NCBI GenBank assembly: GCA_963822705.1
Contig: CAWGIX010000002.1
Coordinates: 165,363-229,362, forward strand
From: CAVRQM01 sp963822705
GTDB taxonomy: Bacteria; Pseudomonadota; Alphaproteobacteria; Acetobacterales; Acetobacteraceae
Direction: 5' to 3'
Length of the DNA stretch: 64,000 bases
Shown here: piece after piece, positions 55,861 to 64,000 of the stretch
Layout: each line of letters begins with the position of its first letter
Position numbering within the stretch: position 1 is the stretch's first letter
Made by a program: the position numbers and the translations under genes
Notes under the pieces: generated by a model
The model's input: only the letters and a program-made list of their open reading frames with translations
Told to the model about the DNA's origin: nothing
Database searches by the model: none

Positions 55861-55952
55861 CTCAGGCTCCCCGGGTTGCGTTCTGCTGGCCGTGCAACGC
55901 AAATGCGTGAGCAAGGTTGCCCTGTCCAGGGAGCAGTAGGGGGAAGGCCGCG

Positions 55953-57036
55953 ATGACTGAACCGGCCGCTGCTGCGTTGCAGGAGGTCCAAGCAGTTCGC
56001 AGCAGGAGTAGTCCGGTGGGTCCCCTGTCGCTGCATGTGGCTCCCGGCGAAACCGTGCTTCTGCTCGGGCCGCCCGGTGCGGGCAAGACGCGAGTTTTGG
56101 AACTGCTCGCCGGATTCGCCACGCCGCATACCGGTCGCATCGTATTGAAGGGCCAAGATGCCTCCGACTGGCCGCCGCATCGGCGCCGAGCCGGATTTGT
56201 CGAACGGGAGCTGGGACTGTTTGCAAACATGACGGTGGCACAACATTTGCGTATCGCGGCCCCGCACGGCTCCGTGCAACCGTTGCTCGACGCGGCCGGT
56301 CTCGGCGGGGTCGCACGCAAACGTCCCGCAGCGTTGCGGCAGGGCCAGCGCGTGCGCCTCGCGGTGGCTCGCGCACTGGCGGCGCGGCCGGCCATTCTGC
56401 TGCTCGACGACCCCGGCGCCCAGCTGGGCAACGCGGATCGCCGCGTCCTCGCGGACATGCTGCGGGCCGGACAAGAAGCCAACCAGACGGCCATACTGTG
56501 GGCAAGTGCGCGCGCAGAAGATGGACCGGAGCAAGCGGACAGGATTGTCGTGCTGGTGAACGGGACCACCCGCCAGGAAGGATCGCCGCGTACAGGTCTA
56601 CGAGCAGCCGGCCGACGCGACGGTTGCGGCGCTCACGGGAGAAATCAACCGTCTGCCCGGCACGGTGGTCGTGGTCGAGGGCGATCTAGCGGAGGTGCGC
56701 CTGGACGCCGGGCCCATCGTGGAAGCTCGCGCGAGCCATGTCGCCCTGGGGTCGCGATGCATTGTCTGTATCCGGCCGGAACGGGTCGCGCTCGCCGCCA
56801 TTTCATCGGATTCGCTCGGTGCGGGCGCGCTGGATGCACGCGTCGAGTCCGTGGTCTTTCGCGGCGGCCATGTTCGGCTGACGCTGCGCGCGGGAGCGGG
56901 CGCCGCCTCGATACCGATCGTGGTCTCGCGCCACGCGGGACTGCCCTTGGGCAGGATTGCCCCGCTTGCCCAGGTGGCGCTGGCCTGGGAGCCGTATCAC
57001 GCCATGGCATTCGAGACGGAAATCGTCTCGCCATGA
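55953..57036 (+). CDS. ABC transporter ATP-binding protein with degenerate catalytic motifs, frame break
   Basis: About 360 residues: an ABC ATPase domain, then a TOBE-like C-terminal domain as in polyamine, thiamine or iron importers. Walker A GPPGAGKT is intact. The other motifs deviate: Q-loop position reads GFVERELGLF (Glu for Gln), the signature is LRQGQRVR instead of LSGGQQQR, Walker B ends LLLDDP (Asp for catalytic Glu), and the switch His is missing (ILWASARAED). The frame breaks near 56585-56590. It may be a non-functional or regulatory relic. The binding-protein gene follows. Confidence 0.75.
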
Positions 57037-57124
57037 GCGCCGCCGGTTGCCCCTGCCGAGGTGGCTCGTTACCCTGCCCGGTGCCACGCTCACCGACTTT
57101 TCAGCTTCGGGACCAGCTTCGGGC

Positions 57125-58162
57125 ATGATCCTGCGTTGCGTTCTCACGGTGGGGCTGGTGGTCGCCGGCCTGCACGCAGCATCCCCGCGGGCGAAGGCCG
57201 CGGAATTAACCGTGGCGCTGCCGTCCGGGCCGCTGGTGCATGTGCTCACCGACGCTTTCATCGCGCCCTTTACCGGGACGACCGGCACCAGCGTCGAGGT
57301 GGCCACGACCGACGGTACCGTCGAGGCGGCGCGCGCCGCCCGTGCCGACGTGCTGCTCGCGTCCCCGCCGACGCTGGCGGCGGGTTGCAAGGACGGCGCC
57401 TTGGCAAAGCTCGACTGGGGGGCGCTCGGCGGGCGCGAGCGGACCTTGCCGGGAACCGCCAGCGATTGCGGCGAGGGCGCCGTGCTCACCAGCATCGTGC
57501 TGGCCTGGAACCGGGACAAGTTCGCCGGCCAGCCCAACTGGGCGGAGTTTTGGGACGTTGCCAAGGTTCCAGGCAAACGGGGCTTGCGGCGCGGGGCTCG
57601 CACCAACCTCGAGATTGCCCTTTTGGCCGACGGGGTGCCCGCCGGCGACGTGTATTCCACGCTGCGCACGGATGCCGGGGTGGAGCGGGCATTCCGCAAA
57701 CTCGACCAGCTGAAACCGTACGTGGTCTGGTGGGAGAATCCGGACCAGCCGGCGAAACTGCTCGAAAGCGGGGAGGTGCTGATGACCAGCGCGCCCGCGC
57801 AAACTCTTGTGGCGGCCGAACGCGGAGAAGGCGTACCGCCGCACCCCGGCTTTGCCCTGCAATGGGCCGGCAGCCTGACCACCGTGCAAAGCTGGGCCAT
57901 GCTGGCGGGCGACGCGAGCACCACCGCCGCGGTCAAGTTTCTGGCGTTTGCGGCGGACCCGAAAAATCAGCGCCGGGTGGCGGCGTTTGGCGGATATGGC
58001 GGAACCTCGACCGGCGCCAACGACGGATTGCCGCCGGAAGAACTCGCCGCCTCGCCCAGCACGCCTGCCAACCTGACCGCCGGACTGATGGTGGACGAGG
58101 CGTTCTGGCGCGACAACTCCGCCAAGCTCGACAAGGAGTTCGAGGCCTGGATGGCGAAGTAA
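57125..58162 (+). CDS. ABC transporter substrate-binding protein (PotD/family 1-like)
   Basis: A 345-residue exported binding protein. MILRCVLTVGLVVAGLHA to AKAAE is the signal peptide. Mature features are FIAPFTGTTGTSVEV, VLAWNRDKFAGQPNWAEFWD, PYVVWWENPDQPAKLLESGE and the end WRDNSAKLDKEFEAWM, typical of the spermidine/putrescine or iron-type group. The gene that should follow, a permease, is replaced after about 40 bp by a copy of a dispersed repeat. Ligand unknown. Confidence 0.8.
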   Translation: MILRCVLTVGLVVAGLHAASPRAKAAELTVALPSGPLVHVLTDAFIAPFTGTTGTSVEVATTDGTVEAARAARADVLLASPPTLAAGCKDGALAKLDWGALGGRERTLPGTASDCGEGAVLTSIVLAWNRDKFAGQPNWAEFWDVAKVPGKRGLRRGARTNLEIALLADGVPAGDVYSTLRTDAGVERAFRKLDQLKPYVVWWENPDQPAKLLESGEVLMTSAPAQTLVAAERGEGVPPHPGFALQWAGSLTTVQSWAMLAGDASTTAAVKFLAFAADPKNQRRVAAFGGYGGTSTGANDGLPPEELAASPSTPANLTAGLMVDEAFWRDNSAKLDKEFEAWMAK

Positions 58163-58195
58163 CCCGGCGCTGCGGCCGCTGGTGCTGCTGGCCCA

Positions 58196-58323
58196 GACCC
58201 GCCTACAGCGAATGGCGTTCCGGGCGCAGGCGCAAGCCGAAGTGGACCTACCCCGGCACGGAGTGGAGGAAGTGGGGCGGGTTCTGGCTCCCCGAGCCGA
58301 TCCGAAAACCGACCACTCCCTGA
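58196..58323 (+). pseudogene. 3' remnant of the dispersed hypothetical gene family (copy of 30564-31247)
   Basis: Read in one frame this encodes AYSEWRSGRRRKPKWTYPG, then TEWRKWGGFWLPEPIRKPTTP and stop. It matches the last 30 codons of the gene at 30564-31247, and the match continues through the stop for 15 bp (58230-58338 against 31154-31262, no gaps, about 14 differences in 109 bp by hand count). The upstream 200 codons are missing. It lies directly behind the binding-protein gene. Confidence 0.7.
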
Positions 58324-58459
58324 GCCTGCCCACGCACGCCCCTACCATTGCTAGATCGACACATATCACCCCTTGGACGCCCCGGGGCTTGCCGCACCAC
58401 GGCCGAGACCCGAAGGCCCGGCACTGCTCGCTGTCTACATGTAGCGTAAAACGGCGTAT

Positions 58460-58468
58460 TTATCCACA
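58460..58468 (+). promoter_or_regulatory. DnaA-box consensus upstream of minC
   Basis: TTATCCACA matches the strict DnaA box consensus. It lies in an AT-richer stretch 67 bp before the minC start. A single box is not an origin; it could be a DnaA-regulated promoter site or chance. Confidence 0.4.
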
Positions 58469-58534
58469 ACATTCTGTATTTGGCTGATCGAGTTCGCGTT
58501 GACGCCGGGCGCCGAGGCGGGGTACCTATTCCGC

Positions 58535-59264
58535 ATGCCGATCACCGCGCAGCAGTCATCGCCGCAGTTCCGCATCAAGGGCCGCTCGTTCATGGCTTTT
58601 GTGCTGGCGCCCAAATCGCCGCTGCCAGAGTGGCTGGCGGCCCTGGACGGACACATCTCCCGCTCGCCGCGGTTCTTTCAGGGTCGCGCGGTGGTGCTGG
58701 ATTGCGCCGCACTGACGCCGGGCGAGCCCGGCTGGGCCACGCTGATCGCCGACCTCCAGGCGCGCGACATCAGGCTGGTTGACGTGGACGGACATGCCGG
58801 CGGATTGCCGGGCGCGGACGTGTTTCGTCATGCTTTCGTGGGCGGCCGCGCGGTCCCGCTGGCAGCGGTGCCGAACCAGGAAGTGCCACCGGAACAGCCG
58901 CCCGAGCCGCAGCCCCCACCCGCGCCGCCGCCGGAAACTTCCATGATCGTGCGCGAGCCGGTGCGCTCCGGCCAGTCCATCATGTTTCCCGAAGGCGACG
59001 TGACCATCGTGGGCTCGGTCGCGTCCGGCGCCGAGGTGGTGGCCGGCGGCTCGATCCACGTCTACGGCACGTTGCGCGGACGCGCGATCGCCGGCGCGGT
59101 CGGCAATGCGCGGGCGGGGATCTTCTGCCGCAAGCTCGAGGCCGAACTGATCTCGATCGACGGTTTCTATCTGGTGGCCGACGCGATGCAGCCCGAATTG
59201 CGCGGCCGCGCCGTCCACGCTCGGCTGGACGGCGACTTCGATCGTCATGACAGCGCTCGACTGA
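58535..59264 (+). CDS. minC: Septum site-determining protein MinC, probable frame break near end
   Basis: FtsZ-polymerisation inhibitor of about 242 residues. The N-terminal domain starts MPITAQQSSPQFRIKGRSF, a Pro-rich linker PPEQPPEPQPPPAPPPE follows, and the C-terminal beta-helix domain (GQSIMFPEGDVTIVGSVASG, GGSIHVYGTLRGRAIAG) dimerises and binds MinD. As read the frame ends at 59278. Removing one T at TT 59237-59238 gives the more typical ending LDGDSIVMTALD with stop at 59264, which I adopt. First of minCDE. Confidence 0.9.
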
Positions 59265-59288
59265 CGCGCCTTACATAGGGAGTAGCGG

Positions 59289-60104
59289 ATGGCCAAGGTT
59301 CTGGTCGTGACATCCGGCAAGGGCGGGGTCGGAAAAACCACCTCCACCGCCGCTATCGGCGCGGCGCTGGCCCAGGCCGGCGACCGCGTGGTGGTGGTGG
59401 ATTTCGACGTCGGGCTGCGCAACCTCGACCTGGTGATGGGGGCCGAGCGGCGCGTCGTGTTCGACCTGGTCAACGTGATCCAGGGCGACGCGAAACTGCC
59501 GCAGGCGCTGATCCGCGACAAGCGGCTGGAGAACCTGTCCCTGCTGCCGGCCTCGCAGACCCGCGACAAGGACGCGCTGACCAGCGAGGGCGTGGCCCGC
59601 ATCATCGCCGAGCTGCGGGAGAAATTCGACTGGATCATCTGCGACAGCCCGGCCGGGATCGAGCGCGGCGCCACCCACGCCATGCATCACGCCGACACCG
59701 CAATCGTGGTCACCAACCCGGAAGTGTCTTCCGTGCGCGACAGTGACCGCATCATCGGCCTGCTCGACAGCAAGACCGAGCGTGCCGAGCGCGGCGAGCG
59801 CATCGACAAGCACTTGTTGCTGACCCGCTACGACCCGGCCCGCGCCGCGCGCGGAGAAATGCTGAAGACCGAGGACGTACTTGAGATTCTTTCGATCCCG
59901 CTGCTGGGCATCATCCCGGAGAGCACGGAGGTGCTGCGGGCGTCCAACCTCGGCTCGCCGATCACGTTGAACGCACCGCTCAGCGCGCCGGCTCGCGCCT
60001 ATCGCGACGCGGTCAAGCGGCTGCGCGGCGAGACGGTGACGATGGCCGTGCCGGCCGAGCGCCGGGGTTTTGTCGAAAAGCTGTTTGGGCGGAGGGTTGC
60101 ATGA
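59289..60104 (+). CDS. minD: Septum site-determining ATPase MinD
   Basis: A 271-residue membrane-associated ATPase that carries MinC. The deviant Walker A SGKGGVGKTTS, the VVVVDFDVGLRNLDLVMG and CDSPAGIERGA motifs are intact. The C-terminal amphipathic membrane-targeting helix (GFVEKLFGRRVA) is present. Start follows GGGAGTAGCGG. minE overlaps the stop by 4 bp. Confidence 0.98.
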   Translation: MAKVLVVTSGKGGVGKTTSTAAIGAALAQAGDRVVVVDFDVGLRNLDLVMGAERRVVFDLVNVIQGDAKLPQALIRDKRLENLSLLPASQTRDKDALTSEGVARIIAELREKFDWIICDSPAGIERGATHAMHHADTAIVVTNPEVSSVRDSDRIIGLLDSKTERAERGERIDKHLLLTRYDPARAARGEMLKTEDVLEILSIPLLGIIPESTEVLRASNLGSPITLNAPLSAPARAYRDAVKRLRGETVTMAVPAERRGFVEKLFGRRVA

Positions 60105-60370
60105 ATATCTGGCGCATCTTTGCGCGCCCGGGCACGGCGCCGGTGGCGCGGGAGCGGCTGAAGATCATGCTCGCGCACGAGCGGGCGCTCGGCGGACAGT
60201 CCTCCGACCTGGTGGCCCGTCTGCGCGAGGAAATTTTGGAGGTGATCGCCCGGCACGTGCCGATCGATCGCGACAAGGTGCAGGTCAAACTCGATCGAGG
60301 TCCGACCGTATCGGTCCTGGAGATCGGCATCGAGGTGCCGCAGCCGGCGGGCACCGCGCTCGCCGCGTAA
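60101..60370 (+). CDS. minE: Cell division topological specificity factor MinE
   Basis: An 89-residue MinE that stimulates MinD ATP hydrolysis and drives pole-to-pole oscillation. ARERLKIMLAHERA is the MinD-binding segment and the C-terminal part (EEILEVIARHVPIDRDKVQV) is the dimer domain. It overlaps minD by 4 bp, and alr starts 18 bp downstream. Confidence 0.96.
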   Translation: MNIWRIFARPGTAPVARERLKIMLAHERALGGQSSDLVARLREEILEVIARHVPIDRDKVQVKLDRGPTVSVLEIGIEVPQPAGTALAA

Positions 60371-60388
60371 CGGACCGTCCTCGGTGCG

Positions 60389-61438
60389 ATGAGCGCCGCG
60401 GTTCTGCGGGTCGACCTCGGCGCCGTCGAGGCGAATTATCGGCTGCTGTGTCGGCTGCATGCACCGGGTGCGGTGGCGGGCGTGCTGAAGGCCGATGCCT
60501 ACGGGTTGGGCGCTGCCGCGGTCGGTGCGCGGCTGTTCGCCGCCGGGTGCCGGCACTTCTTTACCGCGACTCTGGACGAGGCTGTGGCGCTCCGCCCGCA
60601 TGTGGGCGATGCCATGATCGGCGTGCTGCATGGAGCGGACCCCGGGGTGAGAGTCCTTGGGACAGTCCCAGTCCTCTCCAGTCTCGAGACTATCCGGACC
60701 TGGGCCGAAGCGGGCGGCGGGGACGCTATCCTGCACATCGACACCGGCATGTCCCGACTCGGCCTGTCTGGCGCGGACGTAGCCACCCTCGCGAGCGCCA
60801 AAAGTCTGCTGCGGCGTCTGTCCATCCGCTACCTCATGACACACTTGGTCTCGTCCGAACTGCCCGACGACCCGCTCAACCGCGTCCAGCTCGCCCGTTT
60901 CGCCGCGTGTTGCGAAAAACTCCCGCCGGCGCCGCGCAGCATCGCCAATTCTTCCGGCATTTTTCTGGGTCCCGCATTCGTCTCCGATCTCGCCCGTCCG
61001 GGTGCGGCGCTGTTCGGCATCAACCCGACCCCCGCTGGAAAAAATCCGATGCGACCGGTGGTGCGGCTGCAAGCAAAAGTTCTGCAAGTGCGGGAAATCG
61101 GCGGGGGGGAGACGGTTGGCTACAACGCGACCTGGCGCGCGGCTCGGCCCAGCCGCATCGCCACCGTGGGGCTGGGCTATGCGGATGGCTGGCGTCGCAC
61201 CCTGTCCAACCGCGGCCACGCCGGTTTTGACGGCCGGCGCGTGCCGCTGGTAGGGCGTGTGTCCATGGACCTGACCACGTTCGACGTCACCGACGCGCCC
61301 GAAATCCGGGAAGGCGCGTGGCTGGACATGATCGGGCCGGATCGGCCGGTCGACGACGTCGCCGCCGAGGCGGGCACCAACGGCTACGAGATCCTGACCT
61401 CGCTCGGGCCGCGCATCCGCCGGGTCCATCACGGGTGA
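60389..61438 (+). CDS. alr: Alanine racemase
   Basis: A 349-residue PLP enzyme that makes D-alanine for peptidoglycan. GVLKADAYGLGA has the cofactor Lys (residue about 34), HIDTGMSRLGL and NSSGIFL follow, and VGYNATW contains the second catalytic Tyr. GRVSMDLTTFDVT is the C-terminal signature. It lies in a run with minCDE and mlaEF; mlaE overlaps its stop (GTGA). Confidence 0.96.
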   Translation: MSAAVLRVDLGAVEANYRLLCRLHAPGAVAGVLKADAYGLGAAAVGARLFAAGCRHFFTATLDEAVALRPHVGDAMIGVLHGADPGVRVLGTVPVLSSLETIRTWAEAGGGDAILHIDTGMSRLGLSGADVATLASAKSLLRRLSIRYLMTHLVSSELPDDPLNRVQLARFAACCEKLPPAPRSIANSSGIFLGPAFVSDLARPGAALFGINPTPAGKNPMRPVVRLQAKVLQVREIGGGETVGYNATWRAARPSRIATVGLGYADGWRRTLSNRGHAGFDGRRVPLVGRVSMDLTTFDVTDAPEIREGAWLDMIGPDRPVDDVAAEAGTNGYEILTSLGPRIRRVHHG

Positions 61439-62220
61439 CGTGGGCGCTGGATGCGCTGGCCGCCCTCGGGCGGGGCTTTTTTGCGGCCCTGACCCAGGCG
61501 GGGCGGCTGGCGCTGTTCGCTCTCTCCGGCCTGTCGCACTGGGTGCGTCCGCCGTTCTACGGCCGCGCCTTTCTGCGGGCGTTTGCGGAAATCGGCTATT
61601 TCAGCCTGCCGGTGGTCGCGCTCACCGCTATTTTTACCGGCATGGTGCTGGCCCTGCAGTCGGCCACCGGCCTCTCCCGCTTTTCCGCCGAGAGCGGCGT
61701 GGCGAGCCTGGTCGTGCTGTCGGTCACCCGCGAACTCGGACCGGTGCTGGCCGGGCTGATGGTGGCCGGGCGCGTGGGAGCTGCGATCGCCGCCGAGATC
61801 GGCACCATGCGGGTGACCGACCAGATCGACGCGCTCACCACGCTGTCGACCAACCCGATGAAATACCTGGTCGCACCACGGCTGCTGGCCGGGCTGATTT
61901 CCCTGCCGCTGCTGGTCTTGGTTGCGGACATTCTGGGGGTCATGGGCGGTTTCATCATCGCCACCGTCACGTTGGGCGACAGCGGTCCCATTTACCTGCA
62001 GAACACCATACAATTCATCCGCACCGGCGACGTGGTAAGTGGGCTGGCCAAAGCCGCGGTGTTCGGGTTCCTGGTCGCTCTGCTGGGCTGCTTCAACGGC
62101 TATAACAGCCGTGGCGGCGCCCAGGGTGTGGGCAACGCCACCACCTCGGCGGTGGTCGCCGCGTCGGTGCTGATCCTGGCGTTCGACTACGTGATGACCG
62201 AACTTTTCTTCGCGCGATGA
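61435..62220 (+). CDS. mlaE: MlaE-family lipid ABC transporter permease
   Basis: A 261-residue inner-membrane permease for phospholipid traffic with five to six helices. FYGRAFLRAFAEIGYFSLPV, TRELGPVLAGLMVAGRVGAA, and GTMRVTDQIDALTTLSTNP are family signatures. GTG start at 61435 overlaps alr; the ATPase gene overlaps its stop by 4 bp. MlaD is not next. Confidence 0.92.
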   Translation: MTWALDALAALGRGFFAALTQAGRLALFALSGLSHWVRPPFYGRAFLRAFAEIGYFSLPVVALTAIFTGMVLALQSATGLSRFSAESGVASLVVLSVTRELGPVLAGLMVAGRVGAAIAAEIGTMRVTDQIDALTTLSTNPMKYLVAPRLLAGLISLPLLVLVADILGVMGGFIIATVTLGDSGPIYLQNTIQFIRTGDVVSGLAKAAVFGFLVALLGCFNGYNSRGGAQGVGNATTSAVVAASVLILAFDYVMTELFFAR

Positions 62221-62996
62221 GCGAGTCCGGGCCGCCTGCCTTGCGCATCCGCGGGCTGCGCAAGAGTTTCGGCGCCAAACTCGTGCTGGACGGCATCGAC
62301 CTCGATGTCTGGAGGCGCACCTCGCTGGTGGTGATCGGCGCCTCCGGTTCGGGCAAATCCGTGCTGCTGAAATGCGTGCTGGGACTGATCGAGCCCGATG
62401 CGGGCAGCATCGAGATCGACGGACACGACCTTCGCCGGATGGACCGCTCGCAACGCGAGTCCGCGCGCACCTGCATCGGCATGCTGTTCCAGAACGGCGC
62501 CTTGTTCGACAGCCTGCCGGTCTGGGAGAACGTGATGTTCGGCGCCCTGGCCCGCCGCCGGGTCACTCGGCCGGAGGCGCGGCAAAAGGCGGGCGAGGTG
62601 CTGTCGCAGGTCGGTCTGGCCGCCAGCGTCGGCGATTTGCGGCCGGCCGAGCTGTCCGGCGGAATGCAGAAACGGGTGGCGCTCGCGCGGGCCATCGCGG
62701 CGCGTCCGGAAATCCTGTTCCTCGACGAGCCGACCACGGGCCTCGATCCGATCATGGGTGCCGTGATCGACGGGCTGATCGTGGATTCCGTCAAGCGCCT
62801 CGGCAGCACCGCGGTGGCCATCACCCACGACATCGCCAGCGCCATGCGCATCGGCGACATGGCTGCGATGCTTTACCAAGGCCGTCTGGTCTGGGCCGGC
62901 CCTGCTGCGGGGCTGATGCAGAGCGGCAACGATTTGGTGGATCAGTTCACCCATGGCCGGCGCGAAGGGCCGATCCAGATGGAGCTGCGGCGCTGA
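62217..62996 (+). CDS. mlaF: MlaF-family lipid ABC transporter ATPase
   Basis: A 259-residue ATPase partner of MlaE. Walker A GASGSGKSVLLK, Q-loop GMLFQNGALFDSL, signature AELSGGMQKRVAL, Walker B EILFLDEPTTGLD and the switch His in AITHDIAS are all intact. The GGMQKR form is typical of MlaF. Translationally coupled to mlaE. No mlaD-like gene follows. Confidence 0.95.
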   Translation: MSESGPPALRIRGLRKSFGAKLVLDGIDLDVWRRTSLVVIGASGSGKSVLLKCVLGLIEPDAGSIEIDGHDLRRMDRSQRESARTCIGMLFQNGALFDSLPVWENVMFGALARRRVTRPEARQKAGEVLSQVGLAASVGDLRPAELSGGMQKRVALARAIAARPEILFLDEPTTGLDPIMGAVIDGLIVDSVKRLGSTAVAITHDIASAMRIGDMAAMLYQGRLVWAGPAAGLMQSGNDLVDQFTHGRREGPIQMELRR

Positions 62997-63083
62997 ATTG
63001 CGTTTTGTTGCCGTCGATTGATCGAAGCGGCCGGAGGGACCATCACTAGCCGGTTTCCCCGGGTGGCGTTCGGCATCGGCGGC

Positions 63084-64000
63084 ATGGCAGAAGGCATGAC
63101 AGCGGCGGGTGAGGCGCCGGCGGCGGGGCGCGTCGGCTCCATCGGTCGGCCGCTCGGCGCGCCGAGGCGTCGCGAGCGCGTGGAGCGGTGGGTGCTGCAG
63201 GCCCCGCACAGGCTGCGGGCGCTGGTGCGCGGCGACGAGATCTGGCTGGTGGCTTTGGCCGCCTGCGTGGGTATCGGTGCCGGGCTGTGCGTGGCGACGA
63301 TGAACGACGTGACCCAATGGGCGCACCGGGTTCTGTTCGCGCTCCCCTCGGGCCACCGCGTCAGCAGCGAAGTGTCGCTGCAGCCCATGCGCGCGATGCT
63401 GGTGCCGATCCTCGGTGGAGTCGCCGTGGGCGTGCTCGGCTGGGCCCTGTCGCGGTGGAACCCGCGCCGCGCCATCGATCCGATCGAGGCCAACGCCTTG
63501 TACGGCGGCCAGATGTCGCTCAACGACAGTCTGGGCGTGGTGGCGCAGACCATGGCCTCGAACGGCATCGGCGCCTCGGTGGGGCTGGAGGCGGGCTATA
63601 CCCAGATCGGGTCGGCGCTGGCCTCTCGCTTCGGCCGCGCGTTTCGCGTGCGGCGCAACGATTTGCGGCTGCTGGTCGGTTGCGGCGCCGCCGGAGCCAT
63701 CGGCGCCGCCTTCAACGCGCCGCTGACCGGCGCCTTCTACGCCTTTGAACTGGTGATCGGCACCTATTCCCTGGCCACGTTGGCGCCGGTGATGGCTGCG
63801 GCGCTGACCTCGGTCGCGGTGACAAGGCTGCTACAGACCGACGCGTACGGTTTCGATGTCCAGGTGCCCACCACCATTCTTGCACGGGACTATCTGCCGC
63901 TGCTGGCGATCGGCATGGCCGCCGCCCTGGTCGGCATCGCGCTGATGCGCGGTGTGACGCTGACCGAAGAGGGGTTTCGTTCTTCGTCGCCTTTGCTCGT
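63084..64000 (+). CDS. ClC-type chloride channel/transporter, 3' cut by window
   Basis: N-terminal 305 or so residues of a ClC protein. After a basic cytoplasmic segment, helices begin at LVALAACVGIGAGLCVATMN. Later MASNGIGASVGLEAGYTQIG matches the family GxxGLEAP-like loop, and GCGAAGAIGAAFNAPLTGAFYAFEL is the second selectivity segment with the GAIGAAFNAPL motif. The proline that usually follows GLEA is Gly, and the first selectivity motif GSGIP is not seen, so it is a divergent member. ATG 63084 or 63096 can serve as start. Confidence 0.85.
   Translation, partial: MAEGMTAAGEAPAAGRVGSIGRPLGAPRRRERVERWVLQAPHRLRALVRGDEIWLVALAACVGIGAGLCVATMNDVTQWAHRVLFALPSGHRVSSEVSLQPMRAMLVPILGGVAVGVLGWALSRWNPRRAIDPIEANALYGGQMSLNDSLGVVAQTMASNGIGASVGLEAGYTQIGSALASRFGRAFRVRRNDLRLLVGCGAAGAIGAAFNAPLTGAFYAFELVIGTYSLATLAPVMAAALTSVAVTRLLQTDAYGFDVQVPTTILARDYLPLLAIGMAAALVGIALMRGVTLTEEGFRSSSPLL

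Overview
The window is high-GC proteobacterial chromosome. Gene content points to an alphaproteobacterium, most likely in Rhodospirillales/Acetobacteraceae. Supporting signs are a perfect alphaproteobacterial SOS box (GAAC-N7-GAAC) upstream of recA, the Suv3-like helicase / S4 / 7Fe-ferredoxin / CarD neighbourhood, divergent hslVU and hisB, and the minCDE-alr and mlaEF genes. The family-level call is inference. No tRNA, rRNA or CRISPR array was seen. About two dozen genes, including rpoB, rplA, rplL and hisH, carry single-base frame breaks, nearly all at short homopolymers. I read these as indel errors in the sequence and annotate each such gene as one CDS with the break position stated.

Layout. 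1-3.3 kb: end of a form II CO-dehydrogenase-like molybdenum hydroxylase (large subunit cut by the window edge, then FAD subunit), a 15-bp inverted repeat with a T tract, and an RraA-like protein. 3.3-5.5 kb: recA with its SOS box, a cytidine deaminase, a DUF1203 protein. 5.5-9.2 kb (minus): a ribose-type sugar ABC transporter (binding protein, double ATPase, permease). 9.5-16.1 kb: a DUF6197-like protein, then minus-strand CarD with a very long Lys/Pro/Ala tail, fdxA, an S4 protein, an intruding MFS transporter and a Suv3-like helicase. 16.2-26.4 kb: APS/PAPS reductase, htpG, LprI-like protein, M17 aminopeptidase, MarR-type regulator, a duplicated-domain secreted protein, a UMF1-type MFS protein, and a surface-polysaccharide group (WecA-like transferase, a half-length FlaA1/CapD-like protein, a DegT aminotransferase).

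26.4-31.3 kb is the accessory island: a DUF4160/DUF2442 pair, an N6-adenine methylase overlapping a BsuBI/PstI-type endonuclease, and a hypothetical gene whose 3' end recurs as a remnant at 58.2 kb. 31.3-38.7 kb: DUF423, proline iminopeptidase, DUF4142 lipoprotein, L-threonate-dehydrogenase-like enzyme, a DUF1232-sulfotransferase fusion, a CtBP-type dehydrogenase, a ThDP-dependent enzyme and an SH3-like membrane protein.

38.9-49.9 kb: rplK-rplA-rplJ-rplL-rpoB-rpoC, with a hairpin attenuator between rplL and rpoB and a strong terminator after rpoC; nusG/secE and rpsL/rpsG/fusA are not next to this block. 50-55.2 kb: hslU-hslV (minus) and a translationally coupled plus-strand chain hisB-DUF2628-hisH-pssA-hdeD-like. 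55.2-58.3 kb: two envelope/stress membrane proteins and a decayed-looking ABC import locus (motif-poor ATPase, binding protein, no permease). 58.5-64 kb: minC-minD-minE-alr-mlaE-mlaF, then a ClC chloride channel running off the window.
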